This document shows, piece after piece, positions 52,199-53,568 of a stretch of DNA of 53,568 nt. Each line of letters opens with the position of its first letter. Positions within the stretch are counted from its first letter, which is position 1. The position numbers and the translations under genes are program-made. Source of the DNA: Candidatus Binatia bacterium (lineage in GTDB: Bacteria > Desulfobacterota > Binatia > UBA1149 > JAJCZL01); the NCBI GenBank assembly GCA_028278325.1, contig JANQEO010000363.1, positions 1-53,568 on the forward strand, given 5' to 3'. The notes below the pieces were generated by a model, which saw only the letters and a program-made list of their open reading frames with translations, was not told where the DNA came from and did no database searches.

Positions 52199-52684
52199 TC
52201 ACCGAAGAACCACGATTCCTGCGCGCTCCCTCACTTCCCCCAAGAGTCTCTCTTGTGTCGGCGAGGGAGATGGTGGCGCTACGAGCCGGAACTCAGCCCT
52301 CTTCTCCGGCTTACGTCGATCGTCGGGCTTGCCCGAACTGACGAACGCATCGACGTGCGCCAGAATGACATCTCCGTCGCTTCGAAGCCGATACCAGGGC
52401 AACCCATCGTCACCAGCGCGCACGAAGTCCAGCCCTTCGAAACGCGGTATCTCATACTCAAGGTAGAGGTGGAAGGTATCCAGCTCATTGAGCGTGGGCG
52501 GCCCGACAACATCTGGAAACGGTCTTCCCTCTTGTATCGCTTGGACGGCCGCGAAGTAGTCGCGCGCGAACAACTCTTCGTCCGTCAGTCCCGGTAAAGG
52601 CTCTGGCGGCCGCGGCTGCGTCATGGCGGCCCAGACCGTGATCCCGGTCGCCGCCAGCAGCAGGACTCCCAACCGTGTCCGCAT
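52199..52684 (-). CDS. Small exported or membrane-anchored protein, unknown function
   Basis: 161 aa from ATG 52684. An N-terminal hydrophobic stretch (MRTRLGVLLLAATGITVWAA) acts as signal or anchor. The mature part is acidic: LTDEELFARDYFAAVQAIQE, ELDTFHLYLEYEIPRFEGLD, GLPWYRLRSDGDVILAHVDA, then LVAPPSPSPTQERLLGEVRE. No family is recognised. Confidence 0.62.
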   Translation of the reverse strand: MRTRLGVLLLAATGITVWAAMTQPRPPEPLPGLTDEELFARDYFAAVQAIQEGRPFPDVVGPPTLNELDTFHLYLEYEIPRFEGLDFVRAGDDGLPWYRLRSDGDVILAHVDAFVSSGKPDDRRKPEKRAEFRLVAPPSPSPTQERLLGEVRERAGIVVLR

Positions 52685-52905
52685 GTCTCCAACCCTACAG
52701 TCCTGACGCGGCGAAACGAAGACAGACTGGCGCAGCTGAAGTGTGGGGTCGCTGGCGGGTGGGAGCCGGGTTGCCGGGGTGGTTGCGAAACGGCGAAAGT
52801 TGGATCCAACAGGCGCCCGCTGCGACTCTGTCAGGCTCGCATGTAGATCCAGGCGAATACCGACGCAATCAGCAGGCCGACTGCCGTCCCCGCAGTTGTC
52901 ATTGA

Positions 52906-53568
52906 GCTGCGCCCCTCAGCCTTTCGACGATTCCGACCCTCACGCCCGGGACGCACGTACTCACGCTTGAAGTCCACGATGGACTCTCTTCTGCCAGCGA
53001 TGAGATGACGCTCACGATTGGTAACTCCCCACCGAGTGCTTCCTGCAACAGCGGTCAGGGCACCTACCAGGCTGGTGTGGACGTGGTGACGCTCGAGGCC
53101 TCAGCCGCTGACTTCGACGGGGATGTCGTTTGCTGGACCTGGTCCAACGGTGCAACGGTGCTGGCGTCTGGGATGCAGGGAACAGCGGCAGGAGGAGCCC
53201 CTGTCGCCCTCCCCCAGGTGATTCTGAGTACAGGAGTAGGGGCGGACCTCGAAGTGGATCTCCATACCCTGACTTTGACCATTGACGATGGCGCGAATGC
53301 CGTGGCCAGTTGCACAGTCGAAGTAAACGTCGTAGACACGCAATCGCCAAGTCTCGCCCCCGTGAGCGACTGCTCGATTCTCTGGCCTCCGAATCATCAA
53401 ATGGGGCCGGTCACGATTCAGGCCAACGCCAGCGATAGCGGAGGCGGACCCGTGCTCCTCGGGGCCACTGTGACGAGCAACGAGGACCCCAAGAAGAACG
53501 GGTCTGGCAACACTGTGCCGGATTGGACCGAGCCCCAGATCGACCAGGCAACCGGAACGATCACCCTG
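52906..53568 (+). CDS. Secreted multi-domain Ig/PKD-like protein, both ends incomplete
   Basis: An open frame runs from just after TGA 52903-52905 to the right edge with no stop. Repeats of extracellular beta-sandwich type are clear: LTPGTHVLTLEVHDGLSSAS, DVVTLEASAADFDGDVVCWT and LHTLTLTIDDGANAVASCTV, then CSILWPPNHQMGPVTIQANA, the WPPNH motif of an Ig-like domain common in secreted planctomycete proteins. No signal peptide is found: the first ATG in frame (53005) lies inside a domain. So the 5' part is frameshifted or lost, unless an unusual start is used. It continues beyond the window. Confidence 0.65.

Overview
The window looks like a chromosomal accessory region of a high-GC member of the Planctomycetota. 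This is inferred from gene content, since no rRNA or tRNA gene is visible. The indicators are two large membrane-anchored Ser/Thr kinases (one ending in an FGE-sulfatase-like domain, one in TPRs), ECF-type sigma factors encoded beside a kinase, beside an anti-sigma factor or fused to extracytoplasmic domains, secreted beta-helix, FG-GAP and carboxypeptidase-regulatory-like proteins, a secretin-N-like protein and many lipoproteins. Nothing metabolic, ribosomal or plasmid-like is present.

Layout. 1-2.3 kb: the 3' end of a secreted-protein gene, then a damaged insertion sequence (130-2258) with 27-bp terminal inverted repeats. 2.3-5.9 kb: a kinase/FGE gene divergent from an ECF sigma gene. 5.95-6.9 kb: an IS3-type element that has lost orfA, inserted in a dispersed repeat. 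7.0-8.8 kb: HDOD and HTH genes. 9.1-11.2 kb: a divergent sigma and zinc-finger anti-sigma pair. 11.3-14.8 kb: secreted proteins, including a parallel beta-helix protein. 15.4-18.4 kb: a sigma-factor/transmembrane/carboxypeptidase-regulatory-like fusion. 18.7-25 kb: secreted proteins, a secretin-N-like protein and decaying fragments. 25-44 kb: a lipoprotein-rich stretch, mostly on the minus strand (FGE-like, beta-propeller, YwqK/MORN-like and unknown lipoproteins), with an FG-GAP protein and several transposase fragments. 44.5-47.4 kb: a second sigma fusion. 48-51.6 kb: a kinase/TPR protein. 52-53.6 kb: a small exported protein and a secreted Ig/PKD-like protein that runs off the right edge.

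How the parts fit together. There are four envelope-signalling modules (two kinases, an ECF sigma/anti-sigma pair, two sigma fusions) among genes for exported proteins. It is inferred, not shown, that these signalling proteins control the neighbouring exported proteins.

The DNA is also scarred. At least seven transposase or recombinase remnants are recognisable, and three dispersed non-coding repeat families: R1, the ends of the first IS, found alone at four further places; R2, about 100-120 bp, three copies; R3, about 150 bp and MITE-like, two copies plus one end. R1 ends repeatedly sit at the broken edge of a gene or 17-18 nt past a stop codon. The most unusual items are the two sigma-TM-beta-sandwich fusions, each with a possible internal translation start, and the R1 end distribution.
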